Shown here piece by piece: positions 13,974 through 24,847 of a stretch of 64,000 nucleotides of DNA (position 1 is the stretch's first letter; the number at the start of each line of letters is the position of its first letter). The position numbers were made by a program, and so were the translations under genes. Under the pieces are notes generated by a model that did no database searches, was not told where the DNA came from, and saw only the letters and a program-made list of their open reading frames with translations. Origin of the DNA: Diphasiastrum complanatum (lineage: Eukaryota; Streptophyta; Lycopodiopsida; Lycopodiales; Lycopodiaceae); the NCBI GenBank assembly GCA_029204225.1, contig CM055113.1:1467973-1531972 (forward strand), written 5' to 3'.

Positions 13974-14560
13974 TTAGTTTCCTAAAATCTTGACAAACTC
14001 TAATCTTGTCCGTCTTCTTCTTAGGTACTATAACTATCGGTGACACTCACTCGCTGCTTAGAACAGGATATATAATACCCGCTCTAAGACATCTATCTAA
14101 TTCATCTTTTACTAATAAGAAGTACTTTGGATTCAATCTATATTGACGTTGTCTAATATGTATTGTTCTCTAAATAAGATCTATTCTATGTTTGCCCCAT
14201 TTAACTGGTATTCCTGTTAAATCATCCATTGACCAAGTAAACACGTTTTGGTATTTTTGAAGAAGCAATATATACTCTTCACGTTCTTGGTCCAATTGGT
14301 GTTTATATAGATTCAAAGTCTTACATTTATTAATTTACCTTTTGGCTCACCTACTGGTATACATTTAGTTGCGTCTACTAGAAGATCATTAAACACTTCA
14401 GGTGTCAATCTTGCTCTAAATGGTGAGTTTTGCAAATTCTGCAAATACAAATCTCTAGACTTCCTATATGCTTCTAATCGCTATGCAGGCTCTAAATGTT
14501 TCTGTTCAATAGTTGCTTGAGAGTATGTTCTTGGCATGCATTACATGAGAAAGATTCGTA
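13974..14560 (-). pseudogene. Gypsy gag/protease remnant joined to RT N-terminus (internal deletion)
   Basis: Minus-strand reading begins soon after the primer site with a short Gag-like N-terminus (PRTYSQATIEQKHLEPA, then LARLTPEVFNDLLVDATKC). It jumps directly to protease-domain sequence (KCIPVGEPKG) and then to the protease-RT linker (LLQKYQNVFTWSMDDLTGIP, YRLNPKYFLLVKDELDRCL). It is about 600 bp where an intact element would have more than 2 kb. In-frame stops interrupt it, for example in the segments equivalent to HRIDLI and VLSSE. Confidence 0.7.
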
Positions 14561-14602
14561 GATGTAATACACTTAAAAATATCGCAAAAGGTGAAATTCA
14601 TC

Positions 14603-14620
14603 TCCCTGACAACGGCGCCA
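14603..14620 (-). other. Gypsy primer binding site (tRNA-Asp-like)
   Basis: On the minus strand this reads TGGCGCCGTTGTCAGGGA, 5 bp inside the 5' LTR end. From general knowledge TGGCGCCGTTG matches the 3' end of tRNA-Asp, used by Tat/Athila elements. Confidence 0.85.
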
Positions 14621-14625
14621 AATTA

Positions 14626-15646
14626 TGTGGTGGCCTAGTTATAGATTTCCACAAAAGCAATGAATTACGTAGTATAAAAGGTTTGATCGTTCCCCAAGAG
14701 AGAAAATAATCTCATCCTTTGCATGGTAAATGTATGTATGATGGTAAACAGACTAGAATGAATAAAATTCACAATGAATACTACAGTGACATAACTGGTT
14801 ATCCAAAAGATATTTGGGTAGATTGGCATCCAGGAACACCAATGATGAAACAATTTGGTCAAGGTCTGCAATTGTAAAGATTACTTTATCTTCTAGGCTC
14901 TTCAGACATCAGGTAAACAGTCAGAACAGACATCAACTAGCAAATAGAGTCATCAAGCAGAATCACATTGGCTAAGGATTCTTCTTAATCAAACACAGAG
15001 GATTAGTTCTTATTGCAGAAAGCAAACACATCAAAACATCAAACAATCTCATTATCTAAACACATAGCTCATTCAGAGTTTGAAGAAAGTTTTGCTAAAG
15101 GTTATGCTTAACAGCTTCGGCTAATTCCCTGCACACATTAGTCAGAATTGTTACTTGTTGGTGTCGCCTGAAAATCCATGTTAGAGTGATTGGAATTCAG
15201 TATAACGTAAGAAATGTGTGTGACGCAAATTGAACAGTATCACAATCAATCACAAGTCATACAAAGTGTATTTGCACAAATGATAAGAAGTAATTCTGTG
15301 AAAGATAGCAGAGGGAAAGAATCCTCAAGCTATAGGAACTTGCTCTTCACTCTCTATTGATACTCAGCTCTGCATAGAAATGCGTATGTACAATGGCACA
15401 AAGTGTTGTCCTTATAGGAATGTTCTTCAGCCTCAATGTCGCTTACGGACTGTCAAATGTTGGTTCTGAACTTCTATTGCATTTCTTATAGAACGTCGCA
15501 ACTTCTACTCAAAATATGAATATACAAAGTGCATAATAGGCCTTTACATTAATTTAGGCACTATAGCACATTTTACATATATAGAAATTGAAATTTTTTA
15601 CAATATATAACAAAACTTGGATAATGTGAGATCATAAGACTCCACA
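14626..15646 (-). repeat. Gypsy 5' LTR (1021 bp)
   Basis: It begins TGTGGTGG on the plus strand and ends CCACA, so it has TG...CA ends. It contains about 98 bp (around 15400-15497) missing from the 3' LTR. The base just after it is TATGC at 15647, a possible target-duplication half whose partner is lost. Confidence 0.9.
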
Positions 15647-15651
15647 TATGC

Positions 15652-17048
15652 AAAGGTTATGGTAATGATAATACTACTGTAGACTGCATTGACATATAGG
15701 AAATGATCAACCAAACACTTCAAACAATAAAATCTACTACATTTCGCAAAAAAAACCTTCCTTGTATTCTAGAACGGTTCAGTAGATAGCTTAGCTAATC
15801 TCATTCTCAGTTATACTATCCTTGCATGTCAATAGCATTAGTTCAAACAATTTTCACTATGGAATATAATCTGAACATCATCGACAGAGTGCGTATGGAG
15901 TCCATTCCACAATAAGTAGATGATTATTACTCAAAGTGTCAAAAAGGAAAATACTTCTATATGCTGAGTGGGACCGGTCGACCCTCCTTAAGCGTGCTCT
16001 TCCTGTCTATCACTCTTGTAGGTCCACTAGTTTGGAATTTCCGGTACGTTTCTTTGGGCGATTGTCTATTGGATTTATCTCTACTTACTCATGGGCACGC
16101 CTTCACATTACTTTTTGTGAAAAGTTTTTACACTTGGTGTGTGTGGTCGGGCTAGGGATTGAAATTTCGACCTCCCCCATTTCGGTGGGTGCTCGACCAC
16201 TGATACTTTCTAACACTTTTGTCAATAGATCTTGATTGGCACGTGCTGGTGCATTCAGTAGCTACTCCGGGATGTGCGCTCATGGATTTACTTTCACAAG
16301 GGTCTGGTGGCAGGTACCACTTGCAGATTTCATTCTTCAAATGTGCAAACGGATAGAACATTCACCCTCCTTGTTTTGTATGTGTATAATCAGAGCTTCA
16401 GGATGTGTCTACAGATTTTTATTGCTCGTCATTTGACCATATCTCTCCCTCTCCCAACTGACAACAATTGGATTAATCTACACAGAACTCACACTTTCTT
16501 TACATAGAAGCCAGAAGACCCATACTTCCAACATATATTTATCACACTATGAAACTCAAAACTCATACTGTCTTGATCCAGTTTGATTCAATCTATGCAC
16601 TGTCTGCAACAAGTATTAATGCATAGGTCTCCACTCTCCTACACTGCTGATGGGTTCTTTAGGATGAATGCACGTATGTTTCTTCTCCATGGACTGGCTG
16701 GCCACGCTCCTCTGGTTCAAGCAAGCAGACCTTGCACTCTCTCTTTACATTTATTATCAGACAGTTATGAGCTTTAGAAAGTATTCATATCAAATGGATT
16801 TATCTCCACAAATTCATGATTGTAGAATATCGTCTAACAACCCTCCTCTCTCTTTCACTTGACAATACGTAATCTCTACTTGTAGCTCATATAAACCTCT
16901 TACTTACTCAATAGTTCACTATATCTCCTTCAGAACGCTCCTCTCCGACTTAACAACGTAACACCATCTCTCAATCTCTCAGTATCTTTGCGTCATAGAA
17001 AGTTCAAACATGTCTCTCCTTTTCGACATGTGGAAAATATTATGCAGC
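15652..17048. other. No recognisable gene
   Basis: Short overlapping frames (15936-16235, 16236-16436, 16274-16507 and others, all under 100 codons) have no motifs and no conserved start context. No LTR, primer site or pol fragment is visible. Confidence 0.4.
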
Positions 17049-17283
17049 TCATCACTGTTAGCTGATGCCATGCCCCTGAGATATCGATGCAATGTGTCAT
17101 CACCCAAAAAGGGTTTCCAACAGAGATGAAGTTGAGAGCCGAGTTTGAGAGCACGAGAATTATTAGTGCTAGGCTAATTGAATATTCTGTGAGCCCCATG
17201 GTAATTCTTGAAAGATGGATAGCCATGTGAGAGCTAGTAATTTAGACTCTCTCAACTTGAGTTGTGTTTTTAATTTGGAGTCC
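17049..17283 (+). repeat. Left arm of a large inverted repeat
   Basis: This segment is the near-complete reverse complement of 18253-18480. Landmarks shared in inverted order are TTAGCTGATGCCATGCCCCT, CACCCAAAAAGGGTTT, GTGAGCCCCATGGTAATTC and TTTTTAATTTGGAGTCC. Similarity stops outside TCATCACTG and inside GGAGTCC. Confidence 0.9.
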
Positions 17284-17573
17284 TCTTATTATCAAGTAAG
17301 AGGTGGAACTCAAATCATTATAGATTGGGGTTCACTCTGTTGCAAGAGGTGGACTCCAAATTATGATACAATTGGGTTCTACAACTCGTGGGTATAGATA
17401 GAGGCCTCCACCATGGGTTTCATAGCATGTGTTATGTACTGAAATGTTGTTGCTTTGCTAATTGAAGATTCTACTACTTTCATTTCCTTCCATGCTCCAT
17501 CTTCATGCATATAGCTTGGGTACTGATGTATGAATGTGTTTGTTATTGAATTCTCTCTTAAGGATTGGTTTGG

Positions 17574-17850
17574 GATTAGTATCAAGTAGATGTGCAGGGC
17601 TTGGTGGCTGATCCATCATTCCATTCAATTCAGATGCTTCTTAGTTATCGGCTCCCTGAGGAGTTCTTCTTACAATTGTTGACTGACAGTTGTCAGAAGC
17701 ACTTTGTAGGATTTCCATTTGTGTTAGCATCAGGTAGATGTGTAGGAGTTGGAGATTGATCCACCATTTCACTGAGTTCTGATGTCTCCCGGTTTCTAGC
17801 TCCCTGAGGGGTTCTCCTTACAACTATTGAGTGAAAGTAGGAAGCACTTT
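17574..17850. repeat. Diverged tandem duplication, period about 149 bp
   Basis: 17574-17709 and 17723-17850 share ATTAGTATCAAGTAGATGTG/GTTAGCATCAGGTAGATGTG, GGCTCCCTGAGGAGTTCT/AGCTCCCTGAGGGGTTCT and GAAGCACTTTGT. It lies in the spacer of the inverted repeat. Confidence 0.75.
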
Positions 17851-18252
17851 GTTGATTCTGTGATTTTAGTTTAGAGGATGTTATGTTGTGATTATAGTAG
17901 GAGTAATTTTATCTTAGTTCCCTGATGTTTCAGTATATTAGAATAATAATAATCTGCAGTCTGTTACAATAAAGCAAGAACTGAAACAGAACTGTAGAAG
18001 TAGGAAATCGAGTCCTGATAGATCACTATCCAAGATGAGCTATCATTGCCAATCAAGGATCGAATCAGGTTGTCATTGTGCCTTTGACAAGCATGCACAA
18101 CACCATTATACTCCAAAAATAGAGTCCATGACTGAACCTATTGTCAAACAGATCTGTAGTCAGGTTGAACAATGTTAGCGCAAATTCTGTTTCACACAGA
18201 ATCTGCTTCTCAACAATGTTAGCGCTACTTATTCCTTCACTATTAGCGAGTT

Positions 18253-18480
18253 GGACTCCAAATTAAAAACATAACTCAAGTTGAGAGAGTCTAAATTACT
18301 AGCTCCCACATGGCTATCCACTTTTCGGGAATTACCATGGGGCTCACAGAATATTAAATTAGCTAGCACTAATAAATGCTCTCAGACTTGGCTCTCAACT
18401 TCATCTCTGCTGAAAACCCTTTTTGGGTGATGAGACACTGCATCGATACCTTAGGGGCATGGCATCAGCTAACAATCACA
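18253..18480 (-). repeat. Right arm of a large inverted repeat
   Basis: Reverse complement of 17049-17283 with a few substitutions and small indels. The spacer of about 970 bp carries no transposase-like frame. The pair could be terminal inverted repeats of a non-autonomous DNA element or a foldback duplication. Confidence 0.9.
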
Positions 18481-21400
18481 TCACTCTAGTCTCTTCCTTA
18501 CCTTCTCCCTTGTACTTGTCCAATGACATTTGTGTAAGAAGGTTTTTCTAGAACTTTTCTCTTGCTTTCGAAGGTGATGTAGACACTATGCTCCCCCATT
18601 TGACATGTGGCAAGGGTGTGATGTCACTCTAAAAAATCTTTTTAGCCCCCTATCAACACACTAAGCCTTAACTTTTGCAAGGGCCAATAAACTTTTTGTC
18701 AAGTTGCTTAGTCCTGTTGGCCTCCCTGGCATTTAATTCTTCCATTCTCATTGCCTTGCCGATTTTTCTCTGCAATTGCGGTTTTGATGTCGTAAATGGT
18801 CATTTGCCCATTTATTTTGAGACCCACTCTGCCTATATATTTGATACCCACTGTGCCTATATTTTTGATACCGTGTCCATTCACTGATGTATGCCATTTT
18901 GTCGATTTTCCTCTTGGTAATGCCTCTAACATGTTTTCGATATTGCAAGTTGATGACATTGTTATAAGTGACATACAGAGCAATCTTGAGAAGAAACCGA
19001 CTGTTCTTGAAAAACAAAGAGGTTTTTGGTATTGATAAAATATTTTTGATTACATCAAAATTTTGCTCGGCGTTGCCCGCATCTTTATATCTGGGCTAAT
19101 TTTAAGGCCGAAAAAGTTCTATTAGTCACATTTAGATGGGCTGGGACCTATTTTTACATGGACTGACATTTTTCTTCAGTCTTACAAAAAGTTTGTCTAT
19201 GTCACATATTTTCGACGGTTCTCTAGATCGTTTTTATAAATATATCGATAGTCTATTACTAATGACAAAATTATGGTAGAGTGCACTTCTACATAGATTT
19301 TTTGGGTAAAAGATGCTGCAAATTTGTAGGAATTTGTAGGTAATTTCATGATTTCTTGAGGAAGTCTTCAAATGGTGTTGTGTGATTTGTAAGGTTAATT
19401 TGGTTACTTGGTTCATTGCTGGATTTTGCTCAGATCAAGTTATGAATTGCCTGCATCAGTCCACAATGCCCTGAATCATTGTTGTTTTGTTCAAGTTCGT
19501 AGATAATTTGAGGGGAAATTGTCTGATTTGTACGGACTGTTGGAGCATAAGCACATGATTCCAGTTATTGCATGGATAGGAGTAAGGATTGTTTACTCAA
19601 GTCCTTCTGTAAACCTGCACATTGAGAGCATAAGGTGGAGTTGTAGTTTGCAATATTCTTATTTTGAGAGGGAAGTTGAGCTATGAACGTAAGTTAAGAT
19701 CAATAATCTCCTTTTAGGTTCAGCTCTCCGTAGAATTTTGATAAGCTTATGCTCACTTCATTATGACCTGCAAGTATTGAAAATTGGCATGAAGTAATAT
19801 CAGAAATTCTGAGAACAAATCTGTTCCTCTTTGAGCTGTAGGCCGTGAGAAGCTAAGATCAAGCTATAGATGATTGCTGTCCAGTAGTCAAATTTGTAGA
19901 AGGTAGAGTTGTAATCTTGTTATGAATAGGAGTAAGGCTAATCTTGATGAAGGAAAAAATCTGCTAATCACAAGTTCACCTTCGAGTTGTTGCATCCCTT
20001 TGTGAGAAGAGATTAGCGCTATCATTGGCTGTTGGTTTCTGGATCTGAGAGTCTTGCAAGAAGCCTCTTGATGTGTTGTCTTTCACCCTATAGTATGAAA
20101 CGCTCAGTATGAAGCTGTCAACGATCTAGGGCTGATGGTAGACATGAGGCTTTTGCAAAATCTGTTGAAGTTGCATCCATTATTGAAGTGAAGCGCATTT
20201 TGACCAGCAAGATTGGAACCCTTCCTTTCCAAAGCAGTGAGGAGCGTGAGGCTGTGGCATTGAGGTGTGATGGATCGAACTGGAGCAAGTGTAGTTCCGG
20301 GTTGCTCATTCTCTCTCTCGATGGCTCTCTCTCTCGATTGAGGCGGATAGGTGCGGCGTGATACTCGGGAGGACGCTTCATGGAATGAAGTTGTGGCGAC
20401 CAGAATGTTGTTAAGAAACCATTAGGGTTGTTTGAGGTTTTTGTCCAAACCCTTAAAAAAAATTACTTTGGGATAAAGTTTGGCTTTACATGGGGTTTTT
20501 TGAAATTAAAAATTCTTGGGAATTTTATGGACCTTTTAGAAAAGAAAATTCATTTTCTTTTTGAATGCATGGCCATATGGGTTTTTAATTTTATAACTAA
20601 TATGTGGCCAGAGTCTCTTGTTGAACCATTTTGGTTAATTGGCATGCGGTAATGGTTTCGAAAAGGAGATTCATGAGATAATCTACCTAAACCAGCAATG
20701 AAGAATTCAATTTTCGATTCTTCGGGGCATTGCCGAGAAAATGGTGTAAAGTGATATTTTGCTATCCTAACAGTCAGTCGGTCAACTAAGGTTCGCAGAT
20801 TTAGGATTGGAAGCAAGATATTCATTCCTCGTGGGTTACCTTTTCCAAAACGGTACTCGATCAAAGAAAATTTAATTTTTCTGGTACTGTGCTTGGTGGT
20901 GACTAAACTTTGGAAGGTAAGTCCTTTCCAGATTGAAAGTTAAATTTGAATTTTTCTTTTTTAGTCGACATTCGAACTTGGTTAAAAGTTTGAAATCTGT
21001 TACTTGTTCGGTATATTTCTAAATGATATTGATCGTCAGAAATAGGCCAAGTAAACGTTTGTGCAAAATACTCGTCAAGATTAAATTTAAAATCGTCAAA
21101 CAATACGAAATGGCCAGGCAGAATAGGTGATGACAGAACTCTTTATCCAAGCAACAAAATCTTGTTTGGATACAGTTTAAGAGTTACTGAAATCCTATTG
21201 GTAGGATTTCCATTCATTGTATTATGAGTTTAGATAGTTTTTTTAATATTGACGGAGTAATGCCAAACCAGTCAATAAGAAAGAAAACAGTCCAATTATA
21301 TTGGAAAATTCGTAATAATAGGAATTAAAAAACCGATTTCATTTCTAGTTAAATCCTATGGTGAATTATATTCAGAAGATCAGACTAGTTTTTTTCATAC

Positions 21401-22689
21401 TAGTAGATGATTTTTGGTATATTAGCTATTCAACCCAGGTATAGAATAGAGATGAAATTGTTTCAGACTTTTTTTTTCCTACAGTAATTAATTTTAAACA
21501 TTTACTAATGTCGTTACGTCTTCTTAGTACCTCAGCTGAATATAGAATTTCAGGGAACTGAAAATTCTAAGGAGAGAAGAAGAGTGGACATCAGGGGTAG
21601 TAAGTGTGATCGAGAAATGTATTGCGTAGTTAGGATTTTGGTAATCCTATTAAATTCATTTAATTGAATTTGTAATTGATATCTTTGTAACCATTGAGTT
21701 TTCCGCAGTTTTGGATGTCAATTGTGATGTTAGAAGTGGAATCTAGTATATGGCTTACATTGGATCTATTAGTTGACAAAGCTTGTCCCTAGATTTGATG
21801 CATTAGTAGGGTTTTGAAGCTTATCATTAACCAGAAAGGATCAGGATGTAATATTTAACCATGTTAATTCTTCTGTTTAAATCATAGGATCAGATGTGGA
21901 TCTGTTTTGTCCATCTGATAGGCATGCCAGTCATCCAAATAAATGGATTCTCTAGTGTCTGTGAACAAGAGACAACATCCTATATGGATTATAGGACAGC
22001 TAGATGATCAAAGGGTCTCTAGAATATCAGATAAGGCGGTTAAGGGTTTTCTGGAAGGAAAAGCTGATGGTATGGGACATCAGTAATTTTGGAAAGAAAA
22101 TTCTAGGACTGTAAAGATCTGATGATCAATGGTGTGTTTTAGTACCTAGTTATTTACAAAATCAGAGGCCCTCAAATCTATTTCTCGCTTTCTTAATTAG
22201 TCCTTTACTTCTTAGTAATTTCTCGAATATAAGACATCAGACTTGTTTGTATAATTCTTTCCAGCATGAAGTTATTCTTCTGAAAGACTGATATGTCATA
22301 TAAATTACTACTTGTGTGAATAGACTTGGAATTTAAATAAATTTTTAGGTTAAAGTGTGACTCCGTACAGCTCCAGTTTTGACTAATAAATTTAAAAAAT
22401 TTGTAGAATTTGATTCACATACCCAATTTGAGTGATTTTTGGTGCAAAATCAAGAATTTTCTATAGTGAATCTATCCCTTGATTAGTTATTGGATTAGAT
22501 CAGCCAAAAAATTAAAATTAAAGCTTGAATTAGGTGCATTAGTCGATCTTCTCTGATTTTTTGAGTGTATGTTGAAGTTGAAGAGAGAAATTGCTAAAAA
22601 TCATAGATTAAGGAGTGATTTTGCAAGTTTGAGACTAGAATCTAAATTTCCATCATTCTAGATTGGTTTATGAGTGATAGGATTGAGTC
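18481..22689. other. Unassigned AT-rich DNA, no supported gene
   Basis: No open frame longer than about 104 codons and none with a recognisable motif. A short local repeat of TTTGATACCCACTGTGCCTA-like units lies at 18820-18870. The last few hundred bases before 22690 may be the 5' leader of copia element B, because S (22695-25667) interrupts sequence that continues into B's gag at 25673. No methionine-tRNA primer site or B LTR is visible upstream, so B's 5' end appears lost. Confidence 0.4.
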
Positions 22690-22694
22690 TATAA

Positions 22695-23512
22695 TGTGAG
22701 AAATTGGCAAAAATCTAGCTTGGTATTTTTTATGATAGAAGTTTGTAAGTGAATCTCACATGTGTGGAGGATGTTCCCACATGTGGAGAATTGTAAAGTA
22801 AATCAAAATGTTTGATATAGGGGTCTCATAGAATTTCATAGTCAAGCATTTAGGTGTAGGATGTTGATAGGGTCAAATTTGGCATAGATGGCAAATTATC
22901 CATTTCCACTTGTAATGCCAATATTGAGCCAAAATAGAGCCAAACTTGTGTCAATTAGAGTGTAGACAAGTGTCATGCTTTTGTTTGATGAAGCTTAAGA
23001 GGTCCAATAGGATTTAGAGGTGGAACCTTGTGAGGTCCAATAGAAAATTGAGGTGTGCTTGAATATAGTCCAATAGAATTTAGAGGTGCATGGATCAATG
23101 GTCCAATAGGATTAAGAGGTGGCAAAGTGCGATCCAATCATAGTTAAGCATAGTGGTAGCTCATGAATCTATTAGTATCATTGTACTCCTCCTTTTGGAT
23201 CTAATTGATTTTGAGTGAGTGGATTTTGAATGTCATTGAATTTCTAGCTTTCTCTCTCTACCCGAGAGCTCATGATGGTTTTTCTCTCTCTACCCGAGGA
23301 GAGCAGCTTGTTTTTACTTAGAATACTTTTGGAACACTTCCCACATGTGTGAGTGAGAGTTGGAAGTGATTGAATGCATGTAGTAGTGTGTTTTTGCCAT
23401 AGAATCAAAGATAGATCTTGAATCTCAATCTAGTCTTGATCTTGGTGCATCTACACACCTTAGGAGATCACAAGTACATGTAGTGGACAATCCACACATG
23501 TGAAATTCATCA
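22695..23512 (+). repeat. 5' LTR of element S (818 bp)
   Basis: Starts TGTGAGAAATTGGC and ends TGAAATTCATCA immediately before the primer site. Contains the five-copy CCAAT array (23004-23138) and CACATGTG-type palindromes near both ends. Confidence 0.95.
23004..23138 (+). promoter_or_regulatory. Phased CCAAT-motif array in LTR U3
   Basis: CCAAT occurs at 23004, 23037, 23070, 23103 and 23134, spaced 33, 33, 33 and 31 bp, mostly as GTCCAATAG followed by ATTTAGAGGTG-like sequence. The same array is in the 3' LTR (first copies at 25157 and 25190) and in the LTR of D (40685, 40718, a mutated CGAAT at 40751, 40784, 40817, 40848), where one extra 33-bp unit is present. CCAAT is the NF-Y core; the regulatory role is inferred. 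Confidence 0.6.
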
Positions 23513-23527
23513 TGGTATCAGAGCCTA
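23513..23527 (+). other. Primer binding site of element S
   Basis: TGGTATCAGAGCCTA directly abuts the 5' LTR end; it is the plant initiator Met-tRNA type. Confidence 0.95.
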
Positions 23528-23725
23528 CCTAAGGTTACCATGCATTTTGATCCATTTGAGTGAAAACTATTCATCAATCTTGAGCTAGAAATTGTCAAGG
23601 CCCATTTTCCTAGCTATCTTGTTCAATTTTGGATCAAAAGAGATCAAAAGGACATTGATTGGGTCTGACCTGGTACTGTACAGAATCAGGTGCTTAGACA
23701 CTTGTGAGGAACATCCAATTTCAGT

Positions 23726-24721
23726 TTGGGAGTTCTCTTTCATGTTTGGGAATACTCATCCATCAAGGAGGCCTTTAGTGTCTTTACACTCTCTATTTCA
23801 AATGTGATCGTGAATAGAGATGTAATATTGCATGAAGATTCAATCTTGGAAGTGGCCAAGATCAAGGCTTCTCAAGAAGCATCACAAGTTATCCTTTTTG
23901 AAGGTATTCAAGTTATGATGGGGCCAATGTGTGAGGAGGAGTTTCTTCTTCATATGATTTCAAGAAGATCTTCAAGATGCATGGCCGAGTCTTTATGGCT
24001 CACCTTACATGGAAAAGAGGGGCATATTTCATGTTGTATCTACTACAACACATTCATATATGCTTCTCTTCCTTTGCTTGAAATGCTATCTTGCTTCATT
24101 GAATTTTTTGGATCTCAAAGTTCAAAAAAAGCTATACTAGTTTTGTATGATGCTTATGGTATGGACATGTTTCTTGTCATTATTGACTTAGATGTGTTTC
24201 CAATAATTTTTGAAAGCAAGATATTGTATTGTCAAAAGTATGCTCTTGGTTCTAGTAAGAACAAGATTGAGCTTGGTACTCACTTTTTTGAAAATCATGT
24301 TTTCACATCTTTTGAGGCAAATTGTAAACTCCTCTTGAGATTAAGTGAAGCATCCAAAGTGGACACTTACATCCTTGAGAGAGTAACTAGCCTAAAAAAG
24401 ATCAAGATAGTCTTTGATATCAAGATTAGATCCATCATGGATATAGTTCATTGTATGTGGACTAGTCAAGCTAGAAAGCATAATCTTGATAATCATCATT
24501 GTTTCACATCTTATGATCTTGATCTCCATGATCCTTATGAGGCTTGGAAGCCTCATATTTCTCTATTTATGGTGCATCCATCATGCAAGTGGAACTTTCA
24601 AGGCAAATATCATCATCAAGCATGGAGGAAGCCCATGATAATAGTGGCATATTGGTGGAGCACTCTTCAAAGGCATTGGCAAGAGATCTCTACCAAAGAT
24701 ATCTTATCATGGATATGGTGA
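23726..24721 (+). CDS. 331-codon ORF of unknown function inside element S
   Basis: An uninterrupted frame begins at MGVLFHVWEY. Roughly residues 9-45 (YSSIKEAFSVF, VIVNRDVILHEDSILEV) are recognisable as the copia linker after the integrase core (consensus GYSxxxKAYRVF, VIVSRDVxFxE). From about residue 52 on, nothing matches copia: MMGPMCEEEFLLHMISRRSS, a hydrophobic middle (LEMLSCFIEFFG), AILVLYDAYGMDMFLVIIDL, FTSFEANCKLLLRLSEASKV and HHCFTSYDLDLHDPYEAWK. The RT and RNase H expected here are absent. A second copy of the linker and this novel segment, with a ~225-bp deletion, lies at 54282-55043 in the same frame. It may be a captured host fragment. Translation is not shown by the sequence, and ATG-initiated expression is only inferred. 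Confidence 0.45.
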   Translation: MGVLFHVWEYSSIKEAFSVFTLSISNVIVNRDVILHEDSILEVAKIKASQEASQVILFEGIQVMMGPMCEEEFLLHMISRRSSRCMAESLWLTLHGKEGHISCCIYYNTFIYASLPLLEMLSCFIEFFGSQSSKKAILVLYDAYGMDMFLVIIDLDVFPIIFESKILYCQKYALGSSKNKIELGTHFFENHVFTSFEANCKLLLRLSEASKVDTYILERVTSLKKIKIVFDIKIRSIMDIVHCMWTSQARKHNLDNHHCFTSYDLDLHDPYEAWKPHISLFMVHPSCKWNFQGKYHHQAWRKPMIIVAYWWSTLQRHWQEISTKDILSWIW

Positions 24722-24847
24722 GGGTGCTGCTATGATGGATCCCTTGGCTGATCTTCACTTCTTATGCATACGAAAGGATCCACTCAAAAAGATTTACAAA
24801 CTTCTCAAGTGATCTAGTACCTTTCCAAGCTATTTTTTGAGGAGGAG

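Larger units (their letters stand above)
7247..15646 (-). mobile_element. Ty3/gypsy (Tat/Athila-like) retrotransposon with both LTRs, degenerate
   Basis: Two direct copies of about 0.9-1.0 kb (7247-8151 and 14626-15646) flank an internal region read on the minus strand. In minus-strand order it holds the 5' LTR, a TGGCGCC primer site, a short gag/protease remnant, RT-RNase H, integrase, a large extra ORF region, a polypurine tract and the 3' LTR. The order RT-RNase H-integrase and the integrase sequence place it in Ty3/gypsy. The tRNA-Asp-like primer site and the extra ORF after integrase point to the Tat/Athila branch. Most of gag and protease is deleted, and pol has several frameshifts and stops, so it cannot act autonomously. 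The 3' LTR lacks its last ~18 bp, so no target duplication can be scored. Confidence 0.9.

Noticed and set aside
17215-17397. Short frame overlapping the left inverted-repeat arm
   Set aside because: No conserved counterpart in the right arm and no known motif.
23592-23807. MSRPIFLAILFN frame repeated at 23592, 41307 and 42778
   Set aside because: It lies in the untranslated leader of S/D copia elements. It recurs only because the leader is repeated, and it ends at different places.
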